Positions 33,145 to 44,369 of a stretch of 64,000 nucleotides of DNA are shown piece by piece; within the stretch, counting starts at the first letter, position 1; the number at the start of each line of letters is the position of its first letter. The translations under genes were made by a program, and so were the position numbers. The notes beneath the pieces were generated by a model. It saw nothing but the letters and a program-made list of their open reading frames with translations, was not told where the DNA came from and did no database searches. Origin of the DNA: Bromus sterilis (Eukaryota > Streptophyta > Magnoliopsida > Poales > Poaceae); the NCBI GenBank assembly GCA_950022295.1, contig OX465598.1, positions 181,283,501-181,347,500 of the forward strand. Reading direction: 5' to 3'.

Positions 33145-36039
33145 TCAAAATTCCTCATAGAGAAGTGGTTGATACTGTTGTAACATGAGGTTGTTACAAT
33201 ACGACTTACGACTTAGTGCATCAGCCATGACATTGGCTTTGCCTGGGGTGTAAGAGATACTCAAGTCGTAATCTTTTATCAACTCTATCCAGCGTCTTTG
33301 CCTGAGGTTAAGATCTGGCTGGGTGAATATGTATTTGAGGCTTTGGTGATCGGTATAGATTTCACAACGATTACCAAGGAGGTAATGTCGCCAAGTCTTC
33401 AGGGCATGAACTACGGCAGCGAGTTCAAGATCATGGGTAGGATAGTTTTCTTCATGTGGATGCAACTGGCGTGAAGCATAAGCTACCACATGTCGATCTT
33501 GCATAAGTATGCATCCTAACCCTTGCCGTGAAGCATCACAATAGATTTCGAAATCCTTTTTGGTGTCTCGAGGTGCAAGTACGGGTTCAGAAGTCAATCT
33601 TCTTTTTAGCTCTTGAAAGCTTTCCTCGCACTTGGGAGTCCATAGGAATTTCTTATCTTTCTTGAGGAGTTCAGTCAGAGGCTTTGCAACTTTGGAGAAG
33701 TTCTCAACGAAGCGGCGACAATAGCTTGCTAGGCCAAGAAAACTCCTAACTTGCTTAACCGATTCAGGTGGAGTACAGTCAAGGACGGCCTGAACTCTCT
33801 CGGGATTCACAACAATGCCTTTTGCAGAAATCACGTGGCCTAAGTAGGTCACTTCTGGTAGCCAAAATTCACACTTGGAGAATTTAGCATAAAGGCGATG
33901 CTCTCTAAGTTTCATCAATACCATCCTAAGATGTTCTGCATGCTCTTCTTCGTTCTTCGAGTAGATGAGAATGTCATCAAGATAAACCACAACAAATTTA
34001 TCTAAGTACTCCATGAAGATCGAATTCATCAAGCGCGAAAAAGTGGCTGGGGCATTGGTTAAACCGAAGGACATGACGGTGTACTCGTAAAGACCATAAC
34101 AAGTAGTGAAAGACGTTTTGGGAATGTCCTCGTTTCTGATTTTGATTTGATGATAACCTAATCTCAAATCCATCTTGGAGAAGACACAGGATCCAGCAAG
34201 TTGATCATAAAGATCATTGATCCTGGGAAGTGGGTACTTGTTCTTTATCGTCGCTAGATTTAGCGGACGATAGTCTACGCACATCCTTTCTATTCCATCT
34301 TTCTTCGTCACGAACAGAACGGGGCAACCCCATGGCGATGAGCTAGGGCGGATGAAGCCTTTTGCCAACGAAGCATCAAGTTGGGTTTTTTGCTCAGCTA
34401 ACTCATGTGGGGCCATTCTATATGGGCGTTTGGAAATTGGGGCTGTGCCTGGTATAAGATCCACTATGAATTCCACAGACCTGTCGGGTGGCATTCCCGA
34501 CAGCTCTTCTGGAAAGACATCCGGAAAGTCACAAACTATCGGAATATCTTCAAGGTTAGGAAGGGGATGTTCATTCAACGAATATAGCTGGGTGTCTGAA
34601 CCTTGAGATGTGAAATGGACTATCTTGCCGGAAGGATGAGTGATTGTTACTGATTTAGTGGCACAATCAATCTTGGCACGGTGTTTGGACAACCAATCCA
34701 TACCTAAGATGATATCGATATCTGAAAATTTGAGGGCTATGAGAGAAGCAAGGAATACAACATCCTCAACAGCAATCTCATTGTCATGACTTACCCTACT
34801 GGTACGCAATGTGGATCCTGGAGTTTTAATCATGAAAGGGGTAGGCAACTCCTCAAATGAAATGTCATGCAGGAGTGCGAACTTTTCAGACAAAAAGGAA
34901 TGGGAAGCTCCAGAATCAAATAGAACAGAAGCAGGTTTGGAGTTGACAGGAAGTGTACCGAATACAACCTTCGTATCCTCTTGGGCTTCTTTGATGGTAG
35001 CATGGTTCACACGTCCGTATTCAACAATAGCGGACATGTCTTTGGAAGGCTTTGGTGGCTTAGCTTTGGCTTTATGTTTTGGACGAGGAGGAACATTCTC
35101 TTGCAATGAACACTGTCGTGCAATGTGGCCAGTATTACCACACTTGTAGCACCAACGGGTGTTAGGTTGTGGAGTTTGTATGGAAAGCACTCTACTATCT
35201 TTCTGGGTATTCTTGCTTTGTGGAGATGGTCTTGGAATCAAGTGCGAAGGAATAGCACTAGTTGGGATCCAAAATCGACGTTTCTGAGAACCCAAACTAG
35301 AAGAGGAAGCAAGATCACGATCACGCTTGCGAGACTCTTCAAAGACCTCATTTCCATGCTCAGCTCTGAATGATCTATTGACCAAATCCTCGAAGTTGAC
35401 GAATTCAAGGAGATTGAGATCATGACGAAGGACAGGGTTAAGTCCCTTGCGAAACCTTGCTTGCTTTTTGGCATCGGTTGATATCTTATCAGGGGCATAA
35501 CGAGAAAGTCGGTTGAACTCAGTCCTGTACTGATGAACAGTCATCTTTTCCTGAGATAGGTTGCATAACTCTTCCCTCTTTCTTTCCATCAGCTCGTCCA
35601 GAATATGGTACACTTGGAAGGCATCACGGAACTCCTGCCAAGTCACTACGTGACCATCAGGCTGCATTGCAACAAAACTTTCCCACCATTCACCAGCAGC
35701 ACCTTCCAGAAAGTATGCCGCAAACATCACACGATCATCTGGAGAAACATGCGCCTTCTCAAGCTTACGCTCGATGGAACGGAGCCAATCATCGGCATCA
35801 AGGGGCTCAGATGAACATCGGAATACTGGCGGGTTCAAAAGGATAAAATCCTGGATGGATATTACCGCATCTCGCTGAATAGAAGTATTCTTCTCAATGA
35901 GCTTCAAAAGGCGTGTTTGATCACGTCGATTTCGCTCAGCCTCCATCATGATTTCCTCTGCAGAAGGCGGTGAAGGAGGATCATCATCACCACTTTGATT
36001 ACCGTGACCAGATTCAACACATCTAGTTCCACCTGACAT
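33145..36039 (-). CDS. Gag-protease-RT-RNase H polyprotein, chromovirus 1
   Basis: The start is placed at ATG 36039 because its MSGG peptide aligns with the MSQG start in chromovirus 2; an in-frame ATG lies 7 codons upstream. Numbering from that upstream ATG: the Gag domain is at about 70-240 (WWESF, RKREELCNL); the zinc knuckle C304-X2-C307-X4-H312-X4-C317 binds RNA; the aspartic protease has DSGAS at 382-386 and ILGMDWL at 451-457; reverse transcriptase spans about 535-790 with the catalytic YLDD at 693-696; RNase H has CDAS at 841-844 and DHQSLKY at 904-910. The frame ends in TGA at 33145-33147, one C-to-T step from CGA; chromovirus 2 has an Arg codon (CGC) there. All signature residues checked here are intact, so only the stop visibly disables this part. 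Confidence 0.92.
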   Translation of the reverse strand: MSGGTRCVESGHGNQSGDDDPPSPPSAEEIMMEAERNRRDQTRLLKLIEKNTSIQRDAVISIQDFILLNPPVFRCSSEPLDADDWLRSIERKLEKAHVSPDDRVMFAAYFLEGAAGEWWESFVAMQPDGHVVTWQEFRDAFQVYHILDELMERKREELCNLSQEKMTVHQYRTEFNRLSRYAPDKISTDAKKQARFRKGLNPVLRHDLNLLEFVNFEDLVNRSFRAEHGNEVFEESRKRDRDLASSSSLGSQKRRFWIPTSAIPSHLIPRPSPQSKNTQKDSRVLSIQTPQPNTRWCYKCGNTGHIARQCSLQENVPPRPKHKAKAKPPKPSKDMSAIVEYGRVNHATIKEAQEDTKVVFGTLPVNSKPASVLFDSGASHSFLSEKFALLHDISFEELPTPFMIKTPGSTLRTSRVSHDNEIAVEDVVFLASLIALKFSDIDIILGMDWLSKHRAKIDCATKSVTITHPSGKIVHFTSQGSDTQLYSLNEHPLPNLEDIPIVCDFPDVFPEELSGMPPDRSVEFIVDLIPGTAPISKRPYRMAPHELAEQKTQLDASLAKGFIRPSSSPWGCPVLFVTKKDGIERMCVDYRPLNLATIKNKYPLPRINDLYDQLAGSCVFSKMDLRLGYHQIKIRNEDIPKTSFTTCYGLYEYTVMSFGLTNAPATFSRLMNSIFMEYLDKFVVVYLDDILIYSKNEEEHAEHLRMVLMKLREHRLYAKFSKCEFWLPEVTYLGHVISAKGIVVNPERVQAVLDCTPPESVKQVRSFLGLASYCRRFVENFSKVAKPLTELLKKDKKFLWTPKCEESFQELKRRLTSEPVLAPRDTKKDFEIYCDASRQGLGCILMQDRHVVAYASRQLHPHEENYPTHDLELAAVVHALKTWRHYLLGNRCEIYTDHQSLKYIFTQPDLNLRQRRWIELIKDYDLSISYTPGKANVMADALSRKSYCNNLMLQQYQPLLYEEF

Positions 36040-36498
36040 TCTGTGTGATAAAATCAACAATCAGAGTAGGATTTATGATGGAATCAAAGCAAAGATGATA
36101 TAATTTAAGAGCGGACAAGATTGTAATGCAAAAGCATTGGACTCACTGGAAACACGGGACAAATCGGACAGCATAACGGTTGTACCGGGGTGGAAAAATG
36201 AATCAATCTGCAAGAATGATCAGAACCTTCTCAAAAGGCTCGAAGGGATGGTGACTCTAGACAACCAAAACATTCCTACAGCTATGGAGAGTCAAACAAC
36301 GAGATGTTCTTGTATAGACATAGATGAGCCTATTCCTATCTTCCCGTAGAACAAGATGAGGGTGACTCAGAACTCAGATCGATGAGGGTAAGGAGGAAAA
36401 GAAGCCTTACGTTGTTCCCTTATACCCAAAGTAACTATATAACTATAGAATGCTAGACTCGACTTCGGCCAAGGTTTACTAATCCTACAGGCAGTCCT

Positions 36499-36510
36499 GC
36501 TCTGATACCA
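36499..36510 (-). other. tRNA-iMet primer binding site, chromovirus 1
   Basis: TGGTATCAGAGC on the minus strand, four bases inside the 5' LTR. This 12-base sequence pairs with the 3' end of plant initiator methionine tRNA and primes minus-strand cDNA synthesis. Confidence 0.85.
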
Positions 36511-36514
36511 AGTC

Positions 36515-38763
36515 TGTCGGGACCCGGGGTTTGCATATGTAATTCGAGTCACAATTCAATCATATGGAGAGCCGAGAGCCATACCCACTTGTCTAAGCAG
36601 ACAAGGCCAAGTACAAGAACCTCTCGGAAAGCTCGAACGTGAGGGGCATCCCATCCAGGCCCGGATGATCAACTGAGATGGGTCCTCATCGTCCGCTCAC
36701 AAGTCTAAATGATTATGGGTGGTGAAATCCCATACTCATAGACAAGTCCCCTCAACCATATTGTCGATTGAATCATAACACTTACATAAACAGACTCCAG
36801 CCCGATCTGTTAGTCGGGGTCTCGGGCGGGCTCAATCATACAACAAGTGTGCCACGTGACAGAGTCACGAGCAATCGCATCGCGATGCCCCAAGCTGCGC
36901 ACATCTAAGGGCCACTTGGTGTATAAAAGACCGCCGGCGAGAACACAACTAAGGTATCGAACCACACACATGACATGCAGGATATAAACATACACGCAGC
37001 ATGCATGCCAAGTGTATAACAGCAGGTAACACAACATGAACTCTACAAACTCATAGCTTTATTGCATCTGCTAAACAGAGCAGATATAGTAGTGTTACAA
37101 GTAGAGATCACATCACTGTGATCCAACATTACATCATACAACAACGGAACCAAATTATGTCTTAGTAAAGACAAGGTTAACAAATGGCTTAAGAAGCCTT
37201 TAATAAAACACAACGACCCTCCAGAGGGACCAGGCTGCTGTCTGGGACTACATTACTTCGTCGACGTCGAGATTGAGGGGGAGGCCACCATCAGGGTCAG
37301 TGGTCTCGTCTCTAAAACATAGAATAAGCAAACGTGAGTACAAAGTCGTACTCAGCAAGACTTACGTCAGAACTATACTACTCATGCTCAGATATCAAGG
37401 TAAGGCAAGTGGGTTGTAATGCAGAAAGCTTTGACTTGGCTATCCTGTACTACGACTACATAGAGTTGAGATGAGAGGCGCACACGAGTCCATCTAATCT
37501 TGATCACCACTTCAATACACAACCATGGATCCTTCCTCGACTTCCCCACGAGGAAGCAACCCAAAGCACTCACACTTATCTTGCGATTTTTAGAGTATCC
37601 ATTTGAGTTGTCTAATAATCAGGTAAAGATCTCCAAGTAGTCCATAACCGCGGACACGGATATTCAAATAGTTCAATAACCCTGCAGGGGTGTACTTCTT
37701 CACATACGTAGCTACCACTTATCGCCTAGAACTCGTCACCTTCAAGCGGTGTCGGCGAGGATAGTACCACGACACTTACCTCACGGCTCCAACTCTAGTC
37801 CAGGGAATCGCCTATCTGAGTATGTACCCCAATCGGGAATCCGGCCGGGGTGTCCGTTCAGGACCCATACGATGTATGGACGGTCTGACAAGCCCACCTC
37901 GATGGATGGTGCTGCGCTTGCCTTAAACCGTGCTACGTTATGAAAGCAAATAGAATAAAATTAACCCATGCGAATCCTGGACCAAAGTCGGGGTGAATTA
38001 ATAGGTCGAGAGGGGTCAATGAGCCCAACATGTGGTAGTAATCTGTGTCTTGGATCACAACACAAGAACTCGGGGCCTAGGGCAGTGTAAATGAGACAAC
38101 CCACTGTGTACTCCTACACAGCCTCTCATTGTTCACTTATATTAGGGTGACATCATCAACACGTTACCACCTGGTTGCCTGTGTTCACTACCATCCCGAT
38201 ACATCACCCAGATGGATCAACTTCATTGCAAACAACTCTAGCATGGCATAGCATAACATGGATGAAGGGCCACATGATGAACACAAACAAACTTGTATCT
38301 GCTAGGTTGAGGTTTGCTTAATACTGTGGTAGCAATGATAGGTCATGCAAAGGATGGGTTCAACTAGCGGAAGAACGGTAACATGTGAATCACCTAATCA
38401 CGCATAAGAGAACAAGAGGGAAACTGGGTTTTTATAGATATGATCAAAGGGGGTTTGCTTGCCTTATTGTCGAGACTCGGGGGGTGCCACTCTTCGGAGA
38501 ATTAGGGACTGCGTCCGGCGATGGATCTATCGAGAAGAAGCAAACACCGAGACAACAAAAGTATAAACATCACATTGCAATGCACATTCAAGAAATGAAT
38601 CATGGCATGGTACTGATGTGATCTAGGTTCAATTTGCAACAAGTTAATTGAAGTTGATTTGAATAAGAAATTCAAATTCAAACTCCAAATGTTGTTCAAA
38701 TTAGCCAAAGTTGCATTTGCTAATGTTTGGATATGGTAAACCATGTTGTCATGTGTATGATAT
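36515..38763 (-). repeat. Chromovirus 1 5' LTR, first part
   Basis: Begins TGTCGGGACCCGGGG and matches 27699 onward almost base for base, until chromovirus 2 interrupts it at 38764. The 5 bases GATAT (38759-38763) are the target duplication of that insertion. Non-coding short ORFs here recur in the other LTR. Confidence 0.93.
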
Positions 38764-41700
38764 TGTCAGAACCCTTTGTTAGGTAATGTGCTAGGGTTAG
38801 CAAGTCACTTGCATCATGTTAAATTTTCAAAAGAAACCTTTGAAATCAAAATCAAAAGCAAAATGGGAGAAGGAACCCCCCCCCCCAGATGAATTAATTC
38901 AAAAGGCCAGATAAAAATCTTCTCCAAAAATTCATGTTAGATTTTTGAAAAGTCTTATAAATGAGTGTGATCACATATCAAGTGATGTGGGACCCACCCC
39001 ATTCTCATAGATTTTTCAAATATTCAAACAGTGCCTTGGATTTAATCAAAAACCCCTATTTGAATTTGAATTCAAATATTTTGAATTTCAAAAATGTTCA
39101 AACTCTGGATATGACTAGCTACTGGTCATGTAATGCCATATAAAAGATTTGAGCATTTATAATAATGCCTAGCTATTTATTTGCTAAGAAAAACAAATAT
39201 ACAGAAAAGAAAAAGAAAATAGAAAAGGAAAAGGGGCTTACCTGCAAAGGAGCCCAACTCATCCCCCAGCCGGCCCAGCCCACCTCCCACGCCTGTCGTC
39301 TTCCTCAAGCAGGGGCACTGCTGCGTGGCGACCATGCCGTGGCCGCCGCCGAGCCCTGGCCACCTCCTGCTTCTCCCGCGCCACCTCTTCACGCCTGGAG
39401 ACGCCCAGAGGTCCTCCTGTTCCATTCCCCCTCTCCACGAACCCCCTCCCCGTCTCCCTCGCCCGATTTCTCCACCTCCCGAAGACTCGCCGGAGCGCCC
39501 CGCCGTGGAACTCGCAGCTAACGTCGTCTAGGGCTCAAGCTGGTGTGTCCATCCTCCTCCCCGTCTTCGTCTTCGTCGACTAGCAGAAACAGGAGCTCCA
39601 ATTTGGTCTAGAAGCAACGCCAGGTTCATCGGATCACCGCCGGCCGCCGGAGCTCGAGTTGGTCGATTCGCCGCCGCCGTAACCTCCCCGCCTCCGACAC
39701 CTGCTCCAACGTGTTCACCAACGTCTGGTGAGCATTTCCTCTCAAGCCACGATCCCGCTCGCGTCCTCTAGCTCATTCTGCCATGAGAGCCGTGGCTCCT
39801 CGTCGCCGATGTGCTCGCCAGCGAGCACCCGTGAAGCAAACGAACTCGAGAACCTGTCCATCGTCTTCGCCGAGCTCTTCTGGTTCGATCCCGACTAGCC
39901 CAGCGACATGAAGGGCCCCCTAGCTCGATCCCGTTCCAAGCCGTACCTCGGACCGTCGTCGTCACGTCAGGCCTCCCCGTGGTCGCCCGACTCGCCTAGG
40001 TGAAGCGCGAGTTCGAGGGCTACCCCCTGGTGGTCTCGGCGAGCGATTTGGTGGCCGGGAGCTCCCTCCCCGTGCAGCGCCGCCGCACTGGTGGCCACCG
40101 GCGTTTAGCCGCCGGCAGGCCGCCGAAGTGGCCATGATTAGGGGCTTAACCCCACCTGGGTTAAGTGACCCTAGGTCACTGACACTGGGCCCCAGTGGCT
40201 TAATTAAGCCACTGGTTAATTTAAACAGCCGGATTATTTAACCCAGAGACTGACAACCCTGGCCCACATGTCAGCCCCCCCCCCCTTGACGCCAGCATGA
40301 GGTCATGCTGACACAGTAAATGAATTTCCATAATAAAATGAATTAAAGAAATTCCAGAAAATCCAGAAAATAGCCCAAACTTTGGAAATTCATAGAAAAT
40401 TCATATTAACTCCAAATTGGATAAATAATATATGAAAAATGATCAGGAGAAAATAACCTATCCAAATATCCAACTTTGAACTTTGTTTGAGTTGAATTTA
40501 AAATGTGATCAGTAGCATTTTCTATTTGATTTAAATGGAATTAAATCAAATTCAATTCAAATATTTTTGCAACTTGAACCATGGCAACATGCTACATTTC
40601 ACTTACACATCAGAGGCATATCATACACATTTCAAAATGATTCAAATTGATCAAACAATGTCACATGTAACTTGGCTAAGTTTGAATTCAAATTGGAGTT
40701 TGAATTTGCAATTCAATTTGCAATATACTCCATTTAAATGGAATTGCTTCACACATCAAAGCATATACATCAAGTTTCAACCTTCCATCATGTGATTGTG
40801 CATTGTATTTACTTTGCTACCTTGTTTGTTGTTTGTTGAGTAGAGGTGGAACCGGAGCAGGAGGCTGCCCCCTTCGTTGAAGACCCCGAACCCGAACCTC
40901 GTCAGCAAGGCAAGCAAACCCCCATTGATCATGTCGATAAAATCCCACTTCCCTCTCATGTCTCGCTTATGCATTGTTTAGGATGATTACCGTGATGCGT
41001 TTCTACCGCATAGATGAACCCATTCCTTTGCATGACCTATCATTTTGTCACAGTAGTAAGCAAACCACAATCCTAGCAACTCTAGGAGTTGATTGATATC
41101 ATGTGGCCCCTGCAATTGTTACTGCTTATTGCATGCTTAGAGTGATACCTTGATGATACTTTTATGTGAGTCGGGATTGTAGTGATCATGTTGATGATGG
41201 TAGAAAAGTGTTGGTGAACCTACCCTAATACGAGGTGAACGATGAGAGGCTGTGTAGGAGTACACGGTGGGTTGTCTCGTTGAACACCGCCCTAAGTCCG
41301 AGTTCTTGTGTGGTGATCCAAGATGAAGAGTACAACCACACATTGGGCTCACTGACCCCTCTCAACCTACTAACTCATCCCTTTCGATGTCCAGATGTCG
41401 CAATAGTTCGGATTTCTGGTAGGTCTGTGGCCTGGCTGCTAAGTGAGAGAACGGCTCATCCGAGACCGGCTTATGCACCACGCACACATCACTTGGGTCC
41501 ACTTCGGTAAACCGGCCGGGTTCACGATAGTGGTAGCCAACCCAAGTAGGCGGCTTTCTCGGACTAGATAGGCTATGAGGTAACAGTTGTGGTGAGCATC
41601 CTCGCTGGCACCCCTTGAATGGTGTCGAGATCAAAGGCGGTAACCGATGATCATGTGTGTGTAGCGGTACACCCCTGGAGGGTTAACAAAACTATTCGAA

Positions 41701-42834
41701 TAGCCGCGTCCGCGGTTATGGACTGCTTGGAAAGTTTGCTTGATTATTAGACAACTTGAACTGGATACTTCTAAAACACACCAAGATAAGTGTGAGTGCT
41801 ATGGCGTGCTTTCTCGTGGGGAAGTCGAGGAAGGCACCATAGTTGTGTAATTTGTTGGAGAAAGTAGTGGACTCGTGTACGCTTCTTACCTCAAGTCTGG
41901 TACTCGTAGTTCAGGACTAGCCAAGTCAAAGCTGGCACTTCTGCAAGTGAAACCCCACCTACCTTTACCTTGATACATTTGCATGAGTAGTGTAGCTCCT
42001 ATGTAAGTCTTGATGAGTACGACTTTGTACTCACGTTTGCTTAATCTATGTTTTAGATGAAACCACTGACCCCGAAGGTGGCTTCTTCATCGAGCTGGAC
42101 GACTGAAGATCAAGCTAGTCTAGTCCCAGTCAGACGACTGGTTCCCTCGTGGAGGGCATGTGTTTAAATAAGGCTTCTTAAGCCATTTGTTAAACTTGTC
42201 TGTACTCAGACATACTTTGCTTCCGCTTGTGTTGTAATGTTGGATCACATGTTTGTGATCTCTGTGTGCACTCTATAAGAGTTATCAATAAAAATGTATA
42301 CTTTGTAGAGAATTGCAATGATACCTGCTGTTCATACAAGGCATGTGTGCTGCGTGTATGTTTATAACATGCATGTCTTTGTATGGGTTTTCGAGACCTT
42401 AGTTGTGATCTGGCTGGCGGTCTTTCATAAACCAAGTGGCCCTTAGATGTGCGCAGCTTGGGGCATCGCGATGCGATTGTTCGAGACTCTGTCTCGTGCA
42501 CACTTTGTGGGATGATCGAGCCCGCCCTAGACCCCGACTAAGTGATCGGGCTGGAGTAAGTTTATGTAAGAGTTATGAGATAGTCGATATTATGGTTGAG
42601 GCGACTTGTCTTTGAATATGGGAGTTCACCACCCATATCATTAGACTTGTGTGCGGACGATGAGGACCCATCTCAGTTGATCATCCGGCCTGGATGGGAT
42701 GCCCCTCACGTACGATGCTCTCCGAGAACGTTCTGTGCTTGGCCTTGTCTGCTTAGACAAGTGGGTATGGTTCTCGGCTCTCCATATGACTATGTCTTAA
42801 CTGGACTTGCATACGCTAACCCCGGGTCCCGACA
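38764..42834 (+). repeat. Chromovirus 2 left (5') LTR, 4,071 bp
   Basis: Starts TGTCAGAACCC and ends GGGTCCCGACA. It differs from the right LTR by scattered substitutions and small indels. For instance, a 15-bp segment (CCGTTCAAGTCGCCG type, near 50030) is missing here near 39955, and about 30 bp near 41218 are present here but missing at about 51288. A TATAAAA (39139-39145) and an AATAAA (42287-42292) are candidate promoter and polyadenylation signals, unproven. A GC-rich island spans about 39250-40190. ORFs in it are not conserved as proteins. Confidence 0.93.
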
Positions 42835-42838
42835 GACT

Positions 42839-42850
42839 TGGTATCAGAGC
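42839..42850 (+). other. tRNA-iMet primer binding site, chromovirus 2
   Basis: TGGTATCAGAGC, four bases after the 5' LTR, the same site and spacing as in chromovirus 1. Confidence 0.87.
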
Positions 42851-43256
42851 AGGACTGACTATAGGACTAGCAGCCTTGGCCAAAGTCGAGTCTAGCCTTC
42901 TATAGTTATATAGTTACTCTGGGTATATAAGGGAACAACGTAAGGCTTCTTTTTTCTCCTTACCCCCTTCGTTCTGAGTTCTGAGTCACCCTCATCTTAT
43001 TCTACGGGAAGATAGGACTAGGCTCTCCTCTGTCTGACTAGAACATCTCGTTGTTTGCTTCCTTGTAGCCGTAGGAAAGTTGTGATCGGTTTGTTAGAGT
43101 GGTTATGCTTCCTGATTTCTTACATCATATTTAAGTGTTGTTTCCATGTTGTAAGAAATTGTCTTTTTCTTGCAAATACAGCCGTTATGTTGTTCGAGTC
43201 ATTCCAGGTTTATCTCATAATCTGATGCATTTGCAAACTCCTTCTTTCTGTTTCAG

Positions 43257-43980
43257 ATGGCAGATCTTCCCCCTCGGCAGATTGTTCGTTTGACCAGGTG
43301 CCTCGGTGTGCGTGGCCATCCCGCCACATTGATCGAGATGATGTCCTATGTGGGATATCGATGGTATCCTGAGTACACCGTCGAGGAGCAGTTCCACGAC
43401 TTCAATCAGACCCAGTTCCACTGCATTGTCCGGATCTACCCGCACCACCTTGGAGTCACTCAGCCTATCCACTTTGGACATGGCATTGGCATGACTGAGA
43501 ACATGGCTGTGCAGGATGCTGCATACTCATGATTTACCCTGCTGAAGAGAGGAGCACACTATGCTGAGAGAGACCTCATTCCGCTATATCCCTGCTGCAC
43601 TTCCAGGAGAAGAGGGATATTACACCGGACTCTACTCAGATCACTCTGCAGAAGATCTAGTACTTCAGATGACTGCTAGGTTTGCTAGTGATCGAGATCG
43701 TGATGCACGCGCTCTCCGTTTTGAGCTTCACGCCACCCGTGTTCGTCTGTATCGAGCACTGACACTCTTGGCACCCTTCGTGAGTGTTGGATCAGTTGAG
43801 TATGATGCTATCTACCCTGTGAGGACTCAGATGCCTTCTCGAGTTGCTTGGCCCGAGATTGGAGGCATTTTTCCACCCCGTGGTCCTCTGCTTCCACCCT
43901 ACGCTGGACCTAGGCCCCATCCTTGCCCAAATGGATATCAGGGTCCACAGGTCTCCGTGTTTTCCGATGGTCACCTTTAG
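43257..43980 (+). pseudogene. Accessory ORF upstream of gag in chromovirus 2 (frameshifted)
   Basis: Two adjacent frames. The first (43257-43532, 91 aa) begins MADLPPRQIVRLTRCLGV and contains GYRWYPEYTVEEQFHDF and QFHCIVRIYPHHLG. The second (43561-43980, 139 aa, different frame) contains SFRYIPAALPGEEGYYTG, a helix-like RDARALRFELHATRVRLY stretch and a Pro-rich end. Codon-like composition, and continuity only if the frame changes between about 43529 and 43560, suggest one gene of roughly 235-240 residues broken by a small indel. It lies between the primer binding site and gag, where LTR elements usually have only a leader. Chromovirus 1 has just 475 bp there and no such frame. From memory, similar proteins occur in Triticeae annotations as uncharacterised retroelement products; this was not checked. 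Function unknown. Confidence 0.6.
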
Positions 43981-44369
43981 CTACCGGGATACGCGGGTAA
44001 CTTTTACGAGGACTACTATGGAGTTGGAGATGAGTGAGACCGCCTGTGGTCTTACTTAGTGAGGATGTAGTAGTATCTTAGTATATTGTACGCAAGGTGT
44101 CTAAGTTCCAGAGGCTTAGATAAATAATGTATAGGAAGTCAGAGTGCCTCTGAAGGATGTATCATCTTCATCACATTTGTATTAGCTTGGTGCTTGTACT
44201 AAAATGATATATGGTTTGTATGAGAGCTTGTGAATATATGGCTTGTATGCTTTTATCACCATGTTGTCAAGATGATTACTTCCTTTGCTCTGTAATCGTT
44301 CCAGTACTTCAATACCTTGATTAGACTCTTCAAATCAACTCTGTTTGACTTTGGTCTTTCACCTTCAGG

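Noticed and set aside
39165..39531. ORF encoding a Lys-rich then Pro-rich peptide in the chromovirus 2 LTR
   Set aside because: Not preserved in the same frame in the other LTR; GC-rich non-coding LTR sequence.
41235..41634. ORFs recurring at 41235, 51291 and 62916
   Set aside because: They recur only because the LTR sequence is present three times; there is no start context or domain.
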